Under the pieces are notes generated by a model. That model saw nothing but the letters and a program-made list of their open reading frames with translations. It made no database searches and was not told the DNA's origin. The position numbers and the translations under genes were made by a program. Positions 19,867 through 28,289 of a stretch of 64,000 nucleotides of DNA are shown piece by piece (the first letter of the stretch is position 1; every line of letters begins with the position of its first letter). Origin of the DNA: Betaproteobacteria bacterium (GTDB lineage: Bacteria > Pseudomonadota > Gammaproteobacteria > Burkholderiales > UBA3065); the NCBI GenBank assembly GCA_027490755.1, contig JAIXXL010000004.1, positions 1-64,000 on the forward strand, in the 5' to 3' direction.

Positions 19867-20359
19867 CGCACCCGCGTTGGCCGAGAAGGCCGACCGCGAG
19901 AAACCGGTCGAGATCGAGGCCGACAACGCCGAGGTAGACGACAAGACCAAGACCACCGTGTTCAAGGGACAGGTGGTGATCACCCAGGGCACGCTGGTGA
20001 TCCGCGGCGACAAGGTGACCATGCACGACGACGGCAAGGGCCGTCAGGCGGCAACGGCGCTGGGCAACCCGGCCACCTTCCGGCAGAAGCGCGACGGCGT
20101 CGACGAGTACATCGAGGGCCGCGGCCAGCGCATGGACTACGACAGCCAGCGGCAGATGATCCAGTTGCGCGACAACGCCGAGATCCGCCGCGGCGGCGAC
20201 TGGGCGCGCGGCCAGCTGATTGAATACAACAGCGACAACGGGACCTACCGCGTGGTCGGCGACACCCAGCGCAACGAGGGCGCCCCGGCCGGCTCCGGCG
20301 GCCGCGTGCGCGCCGTCATCCAGCCGCGCACCGCACCGCCCAGCCCGCAGACAAAATGA
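19796..20359 (+). CDS. lptA: LPS transport periplasmic protein LptA
   Basis: The 187-residue product starts MLPTPLLLRRAGLTAALLAV, a signal peptide ending near SAPALA|EKAD. The OstA/LptA jellyroll follows: EIEADNAEVDDKTKTTVFKG, QVVITQGTLVIRGDKV, ATFRQKRDGVDEYIEG and RMDYDSQRQMIQL. LptA forms the periplasmic bridge between LptC and LptD. The start lies inside the lptC frame, 71 bases before its stop. The next gene, lptB, overlaps by 4 bases. Confidence 0.94.
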   Translation: MLPTPLLLRRAGLTAALLAVGLASAPALAEKADREKPVEIEADNAEVDDKTKTTVFKGQVVITQGTLVIRGDKVTMHDDGKGRQAATALGNPATFRQKRDGVDEYIEGRGQRMDYDSQRQMIQLRDNAEIRRGGDWARGQLIEYNSDNGTYRVVGDTQRNEGAPAGSGGRVRAVIQPRTAPPSPQTK

Positions 20360-21078
20360 GCACGCTGGCCGCGCAGCGGCTCCGCAAGCGCTACAAGGCG
20401 CGAACGGTGGTCGAGGACGTGTCCTTCAGCGTCGACGCCGGCGAGGTGGTGGGCCTGCTCGGCCCCAACGGTGCCGGCAAGACCACCTGCTTCTACATGG
20501 TCGTCGGCCTGACCCCGGCCGATGGCGGCAGCATCCTGCTGGACGGCCGCGACATCACCCACGAACCGATGCACGTACGGGCGCAGCTTGGGCTGGGCTA
20601 CCTCCCACAAGAGGCGTCGATCTTCCGGCGCATGACGGTGGCGGAGAATGTCCGCGCCATCCTCGAGATCGCCCACGACGACCAGGACTGGATGGCGCGC
20701 CGCACCACCGAGCTGCTCGACGAGCTGCATGTGGGCCACCTGGCCGATGCATCCGCAGTGAGCCTTTCGGGTGGCGAGCGCCGACGCGTCGAGATCGCGC
20801 GGGCACTGGCCACCGAGCCTCGCTTCGTGCTGCTCGACGAGCCGTTCGCCGGGGTCGACCCGATCGCCGTCATCGACATCCAGAACATCATCGCCTTCCT
20901 GCGAGACCGCGGCATCGGTGTGCTGATCACCGACCACAACGTGCGCGAGACGCTGGGCATCTGCGACCACGCCTGCATCATCAGCGAAGGGCACGTGCTG
21001 GCCCGCGGCGAGCCGGCTGCAGTCGTCGAGAACGAGGACGTGCGGCGGGTCTACCTCGGCGAGCGTTTCCGCCTGTAA
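20356..21078 (+). CDS. lptB: LPS export ABC transporter ATP-binding protein LptB
   Basis: The 240-residue ABC ATPase powers LPS extraction from the inner membrane together with LptFG. It has Walker A GPNGAGKTTCFYMVVGL, the Q-loop LGYLPQEASIFRRM, the signature LSGGERRRVEIARAL, Walker B FVLLDEPFAGVDP and the H-loop TDHNVRETL. Length is standard. Its ATG overlaps the lptA stop. rpoN follows 13 bases later, the classical order. Confidence 0.97.
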   Translation: MSTLAAQRLRKRYKARTVVEDVSFSVDAGEVVGLLGPNGAGKTTCFYMVVGLTPADGGSILLDGRDITHEPMHVRAQLGLGYLPQEASIFRRMTVAENVRAILEIAHDDQDWMARRTTELLDELHVGHLADASAVSLSGGERRRVEIARALATEPRFVLLDEPFAGVDPIAVIDIQNIIAFLRDRGIGVLITDHNVRETLGICDHACIISEGHVLARGEPAAVVENEDVRRVYLGERFRL

Positions 21079-21091
21079 GGGCGCGGCGACC

Positions 21092-22570
21092 ATGAAACAG
21101 ACCCTGCAGCTGCGCACCAGCCAGCAGCTGACGCTGACGCCCCAGCTGCAACAGTCCATCCGGCTTCTGCAGATGTCGACGCTGGACCTGAACCAGGAAC
21201 TCGACCGGGTGCTCGACGAGAACCCGATGCTCGAGCGCGCCGAGGCCGGCGAGGCCGACGAGGTGCTGCCGATGCTGGCGGCGTCGCTGGCCAGCCAGAC
21301 CGCCAAGGCAGAGGGCGAGCCTGGCCCTGCCGAGGCCGGCGACGCGGCTGCCGCCGAGCAGGCCGCGCTCGCAGGTGACGACGGCCTCCTGCTGTGGGAG
21401 GGCGGCGGCAGCGGTGGCGATGACGATGATGAGGGTTTTGAGCGGCAGACCGCCGCCGGCACCAGCCTGCGCGAGCACCTGCTCTGGCAGGTGCAGATGT
21501 CGCAGCTGGCCGAGGCCGACCGGCAGCTGGTGCTGTGGCTGATCGAGGCGATCGACGAGGACGGCTACCTGACGCAGCCGCTCGCCGAACTGGCCGAGGC
21601 AGCCAACGCGCTGGCCGGCGAGGAGGGCGACGACATCGATGCCGAAGGGCCGCTGGACGAGGACGCGCTGCGCGTCGCGCTGCGCTACCTGCAGACGCTC
21701 GACCCACCGGGCGTGGGTGCCATCGACCTGGCCGACTGCCTGGCCATCCAGGTCGAGGCGATGCCGGCCGACACGCCGCACCGCGAGCTCGCTCTGCAAC
21801 TGGTGCGCGATCATCTGGACGCACTGGCCGGACGCGACTACGCCAGCCTGCGACGTGCGCTCGGCTGCGACGAGGCCGCGCTGCGCGGCGCGCAGTCTCT
21901 GGTGACGCACCTGAACCCGCGGCCGGGTGCGGCCTACGGCGAGAGCGACACGCGCTACGTGGTGCCCGACGTGCGCGTGCTGCGCGCCGGCGAGCGCTGG
22001 GTGGTGCGGCTCAACGCCGACGCGGTGCCGCGGCTGCGGGTCAACCGCACCTACGCCGACCTGCTGGCGCGCAACCGCGGCCAGGGTGGTGAGCTGGGGG
22101 GCAGGCTGCAGGAGGCGCGCTGGATGCTGCGCAATGTGCAGCAGCGCTTCGAGACCATCCTGCGCGTGTCGCAGGCCATCGTGGCACGGCAGCAGGCCTT
22201 CTTCGACCACGGCGAGGTGGCGATGCGGCCGCTGGTGCTGCGCGAGATCGCCGAGGCTCTGGACCTGCACGAGTCCACCGTGAGCCGGGTCACCACGCAG
22301 AAGTACATGATGACGCCGCGCGGCCTGTTCGAACTGAAGTTCTTCTTCGGCAGCCATGTCGCCACCGAGAGCGGCGGTGCAGCATCGTCAACAGCGATCC
22401 GTGCGCTGATACGCCAGCTGGTTGGCAGCGAGAACCGGCAGCAGCCGCTGTCCGACAGCCAGCTCGCCGACATCCTCGGCCGGCAAGGTATCATCGTGGC
22501 GAGACGCACCGTCGCCAAGTATCGAGAGTCACTCCAGATCCCCGCAGTGTCGCTGCGGAAGTCGCTGTAA
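21092..22570 (+). CDS. rpoN: RNA polymerase sigma-54 factor
   Basis: The 492-residue sigma-54 directs transcription from -24/-12 promoters under enhancer-binding proteins. Region I is MKQTLQLRTSQQLTLTPQLQ followed by QSIRLLQMSTLDL. An acidic, Ala-rich region II covers about residues 55-115. The core-binding and helix-turn-helix parts include LHESTVSRVTTQKYM, and the RpoN box ARRTVAKYRESL lies near the C terminus. It is part of the lptB-rpoN-hpf-ptsN block. No -24/-12 promoter was found convincingly in the window. Confidence 0.97.
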   Translation: MKQTLQLRTSQQLTLTPQLQQSIRLLQMSTLDLNQELDRVLDENPMLERAEAGEADEVLPMLAASLASQTAKAEGEPGPAEAGDAAAAEQAALAGDDGLLLWEGGGSGGDDDDEGFERQTAAGTSLREHLLWQVQMSQLAEADRQLVLWLIEAIDEDGYLTQPLAELAEAANALAGEEGDDIDAEGPLDEDALRVALRYLQTLDPPGVGAIDLADCLAIQVEAMPADTPHRELALQLVRDHLDALAGRDYASLRRALGCDEAALRGAQSLVTHLNPRPGAAYGESDTRYVVPDVRVLRAGERWVVRLNADAVPRLRVNRTYADLLARNRGQGGELGGRLQEARWMLRNVQQRFETILRVSQAIVARQQAFFDHGEVAMRPLVLREIAEALDLHESTVSRVTTQKYMMTPRGLFELKFFFGSHVATESGGAASSTAIRALIRQLVGSENRQQPLSDSQLADILGRQGIIVARRTVAKYRESLQIPAVSLRKSL

Positions 22571-22621
22571 ATCAGCAGAGGTTGCTGTACTCAGCATTGT
22601 CGTAACCAAGGAGGAGCTGTC

Positions 22622-22945
22622 ATGAACCTGAGCCTAGCCGGTCATCACGTCGAGATCACGCCACCCATCCGTCAGTACCTGGAGGGCAAGCTGGACCGCG
22701 TGCTGCGACATTTCGATGACGTGACGACGGTCAATGTGGTGCTGTCGGTGGAGAAGCTGCAGCAGAAGGCTGCCGCCACCATCCACGTGCGCGGCCGCGA
22801 CCTGCACGCCGAGGCGGTCGACCAGGACATGTATGCGTCGATCGATGCGCTGGCCGACAAGCTCGACCGCGAGGTCATCCGGCACAAGGAAAAGAACCAG
22901 AACCACCAGGGCGCCGGCCTCAAGCGCCAGCCCCTGGCTGACTGA
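22622..22945 (+). CDS. hpf: Ribosome hibernation promoting factor (short form)
   Basis: The 107-residue sigma-54 modulation/S30AE protein binds the 30S decoding region and promotes ribosome dimerisation in resting cells. Typical blocks are LSLAGHHVEITPPIRQYLEGK, HFDDVTTVNVVLSVEK, the AATIHVRGRDLHAEA strand and DMYASIDALADKLDRE. It has no long C-terminal domain. A strong ribosome site (AAGGAGG at 22608-22614) is seven bases before ATG, suggesting high expression relative to its neighbours. Confidence 0.95.
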   Translation: MNLSLAGHHVEITPPIRQYLEGKLDRVLRHFDDVTTVNVVLSVEKLQQKAAATIHVRGRDLHAEAVDQDMYASIDALADKLDREVIRHKEKNQNHQGAGLKRQPLAD

Positions 22946-22960
22946 CCCGACAGCGGACGC

Positions 22961-23416
22961 ATGAGTACGATCGCCAGCCTCCTGCGTCCGCCCCAGATCA
23001 CCCTCGACCTGAAGGTCAGCGGCAAGGCTGACCTGTTCGGTCAACTGGCGCGACAGGCCGCACCGCTGACCGGCGCCAGCGAACACACCATCGTCGACAG
23101 CCTGCGGGCGCGCGAGAGCGCCGGCTCCACCGGCCTGGGCATGGGCGTTGCCATCCCGCACGGCCGCATCAAGGGCCTGCGCGAGGCGACAGTGCTGTTC
23201 ACGCGGCTGCAGCCGCCGATCGATTTCAGCGCACCCGACGGCAAGCCGGTGTCACTGGTCTTCACCCTGCTGGTCCCCGCACACGCCGACGAGCTGCACC
23301 TGCAGCTGCTCGGCGAACTGGCGCAACACCTCGGCTCGGCCGCCTTCCGCGAGCGGCTCGCAGCCGCCCCCGACGCGGGCGGCGTGATCGCCGCCTTCTC
23401 GCCCGGCGAGGCCTGA
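22961..23416 (+). CDS. ptsN: PTS IIA-like nitrogen-regulatory protein PtsN
   Basis: The 151-residue EIIA-Ntr accepts phosphate from NPr and modulates potassium transport, carbon/nitrogen balance and other targets. The phosphorylatable His lies in MGVAIPHGRIKGLREA (about residue 67), with ARESAGSTGLGMGVAIPH as the family loop. The end is LAAAPDAGGVIAAFSPGE. It sits between hpf and hprK, directly abutting the latter. The NPr gene itself is not in the window. Confidence 0.95.
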   Translation: MSTIASLLRPPQITLDLKVSGKADLFGQLARQAAPLTGASEHTIVDSLRARESAGSTGLGMGVAIPHGRIKGLREATVLFTRLQPPIDFSAPDGKPVSLVFTLLVPAHADELHLQLLGELAQHLGSAAFRERLAAAPDAGGVIAAFSPGEA

Positions 23417-24358
23417 GTGTCGAGCGTCACCGTTGCCCAGCTGGTCGCCGACAACCAGGTCAAGCTGGGTCTGCGCTGGATCCAGGAAGACCGCGCCGGC
23501 GAACGGCGCATCGACAGCGAGTCGATGGTCAACTCGCCCAACGGGCTGGTCGGCCACCTCAACTTCATCCACCCCAACTGGATACAGGTCCTCGGCGCGA
23601 CCGAGCTCGCTTACCTGCAGAGCCTCGAGGCGGAGTCGCTGAGCCACCACTTCAACCAGCTGTTCGCGGCCAGACCGCTGCTTATGGTCATCGCCGACAA
23701 CGCGCCGGTGCCGGACTTTCTGGAGGCGGCCTGCCGCCGCACCGGCACCCTGCTGGCGGCGTCGGACCAGCCGACCATCCCTTTCATGACGCTGCTGCGC
23801 AACTACCTGACGCTGCGTCTGGCGCAGTCGACCAGCGTGCACGGCGTCTGCATGGACGTGCTGGGGATGGGCGTGATCATCACCGGCGACTCCGGCTCGG
23901 GCAAGAGCGAGCTTGGCCTTGAGCTGATCTCGCGCGGCGCCGGCCTGGTGGCCGACGACGTCGTCGACATCTACCGCATCGGCCCGGACACCCTGCAGGC
24001 GCGCTGCCCCGCCCTGCTGCGCGACTTCCTCGAGGTGCGCGGCCTGGGCGTGCTGAACATCCGCACCATCTTTGGCGAGACCTCGGTACGCCCCAACAAG
24101 AACGTGCGCCTGATCATCCACCTGGCCAGCGTGCGGCACGTCGACCAAGCGCCGCTGGAGCGCCTGCCGCTGAATGCCTCGGTGATCGACATCCTCGGCG
24201 TCAAGCTGGCCAAGGTGACCATCCCGGTGGCGCCCGGACGCAACCTGGCGGTATTGGTAGAGGCTGCGGTGCGCAACACCGTGCTGCAACTGCGCGGCAT
24301 CGACAGCAACCGCGAACTGGCCGAGCGGCAGGCCAAGATGATCGCCGGCGACGAGTGA
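23417..24358 (+). CDS. hprK: HPr kinase/phosphorylase
   Basis: The 313-residue bifunctional enzyme phosphorylates and dephosphorylates Ser of HPr-like proteins. The C-terminal kinase domain has Walker A ITGDSGSGKSELGLELI, then VADDVVDIYRIG and the HprK signature EVRGLGVLNIRTIFGETSV. The start is GTG, immediately after the ptsN stop. In proteobacteria HprK usually acts on NPr/HPr in an incomplete PTS used for regulation. It overlaps rapZ by 4 bases. Confidence 0.96.
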   Translation: MSSVTVAQLVADNQVKLGLRWIQEDRAGERRIDSESMVNSPNGLVGHLNFIHPNWIQVLGATELAYLQSLEAESLSHHFNQLFAARPLLMVIADNAPVPDFLEAACRRTGTLLAASDQPTIPFMTLLRNYLTLRLAQSTSVHGVCMDVLGMGVIITGDSGSGKSELGLELISRGAGLVADDVVDIYRIGPDTLQARCPALLRDFLEVRGLGVLNIRTIFGETSVRPNKNVRLIIHLASVRHVDQAPLERLPLNASVIDILGVKLAKVTIPVAPGRNLAVLVEAAVRNTVLQLRGIDSNRELAERQAKMIAGDE

Positions 24359-25230
24359 GCGCGGACGGCAACCTCGACATCCTGCTGATCACCGGCCAAT
24401 CGGGCGCCGGCAAGAGCGTGGCGCTGCGCACGCTGGAGGACAGCGGCTTCTACTGCGTCGACAACATCCCTGCCGGCCTGCTGGCCGACCTGGTCCTGCG
24501 CATCGGGCCGCGTATCGATGCGCCGCTGGCGATCGGTGTCGACACCCGCAGCGCCGCTGGCGACGGCGGCGATATCGGCGCGCTGCCGGCCCAGATCGAG
24601 AGCCTCCGCGACGCCGGTCACGCGGTGCGGGTACTTTTCTTCGAGGCCCGCCCAGAGGTGTTGGCGCGACGCTTCTCCGAGACGCGGCGCCCGCACCCGA
24701 TGCAGGACAAGGGCCGGACCCTGACCGAGACCATCACGCTGGAGCGCGAACTGCTGGCCGACGTTGCCGCGGTCGCGCACCACATCGACAGCTCGGACGC
24801 CGGCGCGGCAGACCTGGCCGGATGGGTGCGGACGTTTGCCGGCACTCCGGCGGGCCACTTCAACGTCCTGTTCCAGTCGTTCGGGTTCAAGCACGGCACG
24901 CCGCTGGGCATGGACCTGGTGTTCGACGTGCGCTGCCTGAAGAACCCGCACTACGACCCCGCGCTGCGCCCGCAGACCGGCCGCGATGCAGAGGTGGCCG
25001 CGTTTCTTGCAGCCAACGAGACGGTGCAGGCCATGCGCCGCGACATCGCTGCCTTTCTTGGCACCTGGCTGCCACGCTACCGCGACGAGCCGCGCAGTTA
25101 CCTGACGGTGGGCATCGGCTGCACCGGCGGTCGGCATCGGTCGGTGTGGCTGGCCGAGCAGCTGGCGCAGGATTGCGCTGGCCTGGCCGCCATGCAGATC
25201 CGCCACCGCGACATCGGGCGCGCCTCGTGA
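24355..25230 (+). CDS. rapZ: RNase adapter protein RapZ (P-loop nucleotide-binding)
   Basis: The 291-residue protein has the N-terminal P-loop LLITGQSGAGKSVALRTLED then SGFYCVDNIPAGLL. The C-terminal RNA-binding domain has FGFKHGTPLGMDLVFDVR and YLTVGIGCTGGRHRSVWLAE. In enterobacteria RapZ directs RNase E to GlmZ and so controls amino-sugar synthesis; in other lineages the role is less clear. The GTG start overlaps hprK (GTGA). Confidence 0.95.
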   Translation: MSADGNLDILLITGQSGAGKSVALRTLEDSGFYCVDNIPAGLLADLVLRIGPRIDAPLAIGVDTRSAAGDGGDIGALPAQIESLRDAGHAVRVLFFEARPEVLARRFSETRRPHPMQDKGRTLTETITLERELLADVAAVAHHIDSSDAGAADLAGWVRTFAGTPAGHFNVLFQSFGFKHGTPLGMDLVFDVRCLKNPHYDPALRPQTGRDAEVAAFLAANETVQAMRRDIAAFLGTWLPRYRDEPRSYLTVGIGCTGGRHRSVWLAEQLAQDCAGLAAMQIRHRDIGRAS

Positions 25231-25847
25231 CAGCGGGGCCGCGGCGCGTTGTAGTGGCCTGGAGCGGTGCCTCCGGCATCGGCTATGGCCTGCGCCTGGT
25301 CGAGGTGCTGCTGGCCGCGGGTGTGCGCGTGGAGCTGGTCTACTCAGCGGTGACGCAGGTGGTGGCGCGGCAGGAGCTCGACCTGGCACTGCCGTCCTCG
25401 CCAGAGGCTGCCGCCACACAGCTGCGCGAGCGGTTTGGTGCCGGCGAGGCGCTGCAGGTCTACGGCCGCGAGGCCTGGTTCGCGCCGATCGCGTCGGGCT
25501 CCAACGCTGCCGATGCCATGGTGGTGTGCCCTTGCAGCATGGGCACGCTGGCCTCCATCGCGCAGGGGCTTGCCAAGAACCTGATCGACCGCGCCGCCGA
25601 CGTGATGCTGAAGGAACGCCTGCCGCTGGTGCTGGCCCCGCGCGAGACGCCACTGTCGGCCATCCACCTGGAGAACATGCTGCGGCTGGCGCGCGCCGGC
25701 GCCTGCATCCTGCCGGCCAACCCGGGCTTCTACCACCGGCCGCAGCGGGTGGAGGACCTGATCGACTTTGTCGTCATGCGCATCTGCGACCAGATCGGCG
25801 TGGCTACCGATCTACTGCCAAGGTGGGGTGAAGCGAACGAGGACTGA
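25227..25847 (+). CDS. ubiX: Flavin prenyltransferase UbiX
   Basis: The 206-residue product starts with GTG at 25227, inside the rapZ stop; the longer upstream frame is shadow sequence. It makes prenyl-FMN, the cofactor of UbiD. Motifs include VVVAWSGASGIGYGLRLVEV (FMN phosphate loop), DAMVVCPCSMGTLASIAQGL, the ERLPLVLAPRETPLSAIHLE stretch with Arg and Glu of the active site, and PANPGFYHRP. Length is normal. UbiX here closes the long kdsC-to-ubiX operon, while ubiD is 13 kb away. Confidence 0.95.
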   Translation: MTAGPRRVVVAWSGASGIGYGLRLVEVLLAAGVRVELVYSAVTQVVARQELDLALPSSPEAAATQLRERFGAGEALQVYGREAWFAPIASGSNAADAMVVCPCSMGTLASIAQGLAKNLIDRAADVMLKERLPLVLAPRETPLSAIHLENMLRLARAGACILPANPGFYHRPQRVEDLIDFVVMRICDQIGVATDLLPRWGEANED

Positions 25848-25890
25848 GACGGTGGCCGCCTTGGTGAGGGTGTCGGTGCTTCGCTGACCG

Positions 25891-25976
25891 TCGCCAGCGG
25901 GGCGCGGCGGGCCAAGCTCTTCGCAGAGGCGGAGGCCCGAGAGAAGTGTCCCGACGGAAAGCCCCGCCTGCCTCAG
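25891..25976 (-). repeat. Intergenic repeat copy A
   Basis: This copy lies between the convergent ubiX and hemH genes, and its right edge overlaps the hemH stop. It shares GCGGGGCGC, AAGCTCTTCG (25914-25923) and GTCCCGACGGAA (25948-25959) with the copy at 13567-13668. It lacks about 15 bases in the centre. Internal arms CGGGCC (25908-25913) and GGCCCG (25934-25939) could form a hairpin. Orientation relative to the minus-strand gene upstream is the same as in copy B. Confidence 0.65.
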
Positions 25977-27067
25977 TCCTCGGCGCCGATCGCCAGCGCC
26001 GCCGCGCGGCTCTCGGCCAAGGCGGGCGCACCCGGCTGTTTGGCGCGCCAGTCGGCGGTCTGCTCGCCGATCATCTGCTCGAGCGCGTCGATCCAGTCTT
26101 CGCGCTGGTTCAGGCAGGGGATGTAGTGGTACTCGCGGCCGCCGTGTTCAAGGAACTCCTCGCGGCCTTCCATCGCGATCTCCTCCAGCGTCTCCAGGCA
26201 ATCGGCGACGAAGCCGGGGCAGACCACGTCGACGCGGCCGACGCCGGCCTCGGCCATCTCGACCAGTGAGGGGGCGGTGTAAGGCTTGAGCCACTCGGCC
26301 TTGCCAAAACGCGACTGGAAGCAGACCTTCCAGCGACCCTCGGCCAGACCGAGCCGTTGTGCGACCAGGCGTCCGGTCTTGTGACACTCGCAGTGGTACA
26401 TATCGCCAAGGTCGAGCGAGCGCCGCGGCACGCCGTGAAAGCTCATGACCAGCTTGTCGGGCTCGCCATGCTCGTCCCAGTACTCACGGATGCTGGCGGC
26501 CAGTGCGGCGATGTAATCGGGGCGGTCGTGGAAGTTACGCAGCACGCGCAGCTCAGGCACCACGCGGCGCGACTTGAGCGCGTCGAACACGGCGTCGCAG
26601 ACCGAAGCCGTGGTGCTGCCGGCGAACTGCGGGTACATGGGGATGACCAGCAAGCGGTCACAGTGCAGCACGCGCAGGCTGGCGATGGCATCAGCCACAT
26701 TGGGCCGGCCATAGCGCATGGCGTAGTCGATCACCACCGCGTCGTCGAAACGGTTCTGCAGCCGAACCTTGAGGATCTCGGTAACGCGCTCGGTGTGCAC
26801 GCGCAGCGGCGAGCCCTCGGCGCTCCAGATCGATGCGTACTTGGCAGCCGAGGCGCGCGGCCGCAGCGGCAGGATGATCAGGTTGAGGATGAACCACCAG
26901 ATGGCGCGCGGGATCTCGACCACGCGCGGGTCCCACAGGAACTCGGCGAGGTAGCGGCGCAGGGCCTGCGGCGTGGCGGCGTCGGGCGTACCCAGGTTGA
27001 CGAGCAGGACGCCGATGCGTGGACTGTCGCCGTGGGAGAAGGCCGGCTCTGGCAGGTAACGGGGCAT
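25973..27067 (-). CDS. hemH: Ferrochelatase
   Basis: The 364-residue enzyme inserts ferrous iron into protoporphyrin IX, the last step of heme synthesis. Conserved blocks are IGVLLVNLGTPDAATPQALR, RYLAEFLWDPRVVEIPR, YPQFAGSTTASV, the metal/proton-abstraction His in VMSFHGVPRRSL, FQSRFGKAEWLKPYT and CPGFVADCLETLEEI. Cysteines in YHCECHKTG are present, but no C-terminal iron-sulfur cluster motif is evident. It lies downstream of hrcA on the minus strand, a common beta/gamma arrangement. Confidence 0.97.
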   Translation of the reverse strand: MPRYLPEPAFSHGDSPRIGVLLVNLGTPDAATPQALRRYLAEFLWDPRVVEIPRAIWWFILNLIILPLRPRASAAKYASIWSAEGSPLRVHTERVTEILKVRLQNRFDDAVVIDYAMRYGRPNVADAIASLRVLHCDRLLVIPMYPQFAGSTTASVCDAVFDALKSRRVVPELRVLRNFHDRPDYIAALAASIREYWDEHGEPDKLVMSFHGVPRRSLDLGDMYHCECHKTGRLVAQRLGLAEGRWKVCFQSRFGKAEWLKPYTAPSLVEMAEAGVGRVDVVCPGFVADCLETLEEIAMEGREEFLEHGGREYHYIPCLNQREDWIDALEQMIGEQTADWRAKQPGAPALAESRAAALAIGAED

Positions 27068-27102
27068 GTGGGGTGTGGGAAAAAGGTTCCGTGGGGTCAG
27101 AC

Positions 27103-27116
27103 GGCGCCTTGGCGCC
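27103..27116. repeat. Palindrome GGCGCCTTGGCGCC upstream of hemH
   Basis: Identical to the 14 bases at 12843-12856 upstream of hemJ. On the minus strand it is followed about 20 bases later by CCTTTTTCC, so it might also act as a weak terminator for hrcA. Confidence 0.5.
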
Positions 27117-27171
27117 GAGGTTCATACGCGCCGGTGCGTGGTGGTTCGTGGCGGTGCCGCAGCAAGTTGGA

Positions 27172-28182
27172 TCAGGCCGCCGAGAGGGCACTGGAGAGCA
27201 GGCGGGCGGTGACGTCGACGATCGGGATGACGCGCTCGTAAGCCATACGGGTAGGCCCGATGACACCCAGCGTCCCCACCACCTGGCCATCGACCTCGTA
27301 CGGCGCGGTGACCACGCTGCATTCGTCCAGAGCCGTGACGCCCGACTCTCCACCGATGAAGATCTGCACACCGTGGGCCTGGCTGCTGGCGTCAAAGATC
27401 TGCAGCAGACCGGTCTTGGTCTCGAACACCTCGAACAGCCGCCTCAGGTTGGCGAGGTCGGCGGTCAGGTCTTCGGTACGCAGCAGGTTGCCTTCACCGG
27501 AGATGACGCAGCCACCCACCGGTGAGCTGCTCCCGGTCGCCAGCACCGCACCCATCAGCGCCTGCATGTCCTCGCGCAGGGCGTGCAACTCGTCGCGCAG
27601 CCGGCGCTGCATCTGGGCGAGCGTCTGCCCGGCGAAATGTTCGTTGAAGTAGTTGGCGGCCTCGACCAGCCGCGCCGGCGAGGGCTGCGCCGCGAGATGG
27701 ATGATGCGGTTCTGCACGTCACCATCGGTGGTGATGAGGACCAGCAGCACGCGCCGCTCTGACAGCGCGATGAACTCGATCTGGCGGATCGCTGGCTCGG
27801 TGCGGCGGGTCACGCTGACCACGCCGGCAAAGCTCGACAACTCCGACAGTATCTGCGACGCCGTGCTGATCAACTGCTGCGGGTTGGCCGGGGCAAGCTT
27901 GCCCTCGACCCGCTCGATCTGCGCGCGGTCGAGCGGCCGCACGGTGAGCAGGCTGTCGACGAAGACGCGGTAGCCGCGCGGCGTCGGCACGCGGCCGGCA
28001 GAGGTGTGGGGGCTGGTGATGTAGCCGAGGTCCTCGAGGTCCGCCATGACATTGCGGATGGTCGCCGCCGAGAGGTCGAGTCCGGACTGGCGGGAAAGCG
28101 TGCGCGAGCCGACCGGCTGGCCGTCGACGATGTACTGCTCGACGAGGAGCTTGAGCAGAATCTGGGCACGGTCATTGAGCAT
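27172..28182 (-). CDS. hrcA: Heat-inducible transcription repressor HrcA
   Basis: The 336-residue repressor starts [20 protein letters not shown] at 28182. It has an N-terminal winged helix ([20 protein letters not shown], then [19 protein letters not shown]), the [18 protein letters not shown] segment and a C-terminal GAF-like dimer domain. HrcA binds CIRCE operators upstream of groESL and sometimes dnaK, with GroEL as corepressor activator. No CIRCE sequence was found in the window, so its targets are probably elsewhere. Confidence 0.96.
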   Translation of the reverse strand: MLNDRAQILLKLLVEQYIVDGQPVGSRTLSRQSGLDLSAATIRNVMADLEDLGYITSPHTSAGRVPTPRGYRVFVDSLLTVRPLDRAQIERVEGKLAPANPQQLISTASQILSELSSFAGVVSVTRRTEPAIRQIEFIALSERRVLLVLITTDGDVQNRIIHLAAQPSPARLVEAANYFNEHFAGQTLAQMQRRLRDELHALREDMQALMGAVLATGSSSPVGGCVISGEGNLLRTEDLTADLANLRRLFEVFETKTGLLQIFDASSQAHGVQIFIGGESGVTALDECSVVTAPYEVDGQVVGTLGVIGPTRMAYERVIPIVDVTARLLSSALSAA

Positions 28183-28189
28183 GCGCCGG

Positions 28190-28195
28190 ATATTA
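28190..28195 (-). promoter_or_regulatory. -10-like hexamer directly before hrcA
   Basis: Read on the minus strand, TAATAT ends seven bases before the hrcA ATG. If used, transcription would start at or next to the A of ATG, giving a leaderless or nearly leaderless mRNA. No good -35 was found. Confidence 0.35.
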
Positions 28196-28255
28196 GCAGC
28201 GGGGGGCGCTGACGGCGGTTTCCTTGCCACAGCAACGCACCGTTCAGACCGCCGA

Positions 28256-28283
28256 TTGCCGGCCGCGGGCCTTGTGGTTTAAT
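28256..28283 (+). promoter_or_regulatory. Sigma-70-like promoter for nadK, possibly leaderless
   Basis: TTGCCG (28256-28261), a 16-base spacer and TTTAAT (28278-28283) precede the nadK ATG at 28290 by six bases. There is no Shine-Dalgarno sequence in between. The spacing places the likely transcription start on or very near the start codon. Confidence 0.45.
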
Positions 28284-28289
28284 CCGCCC

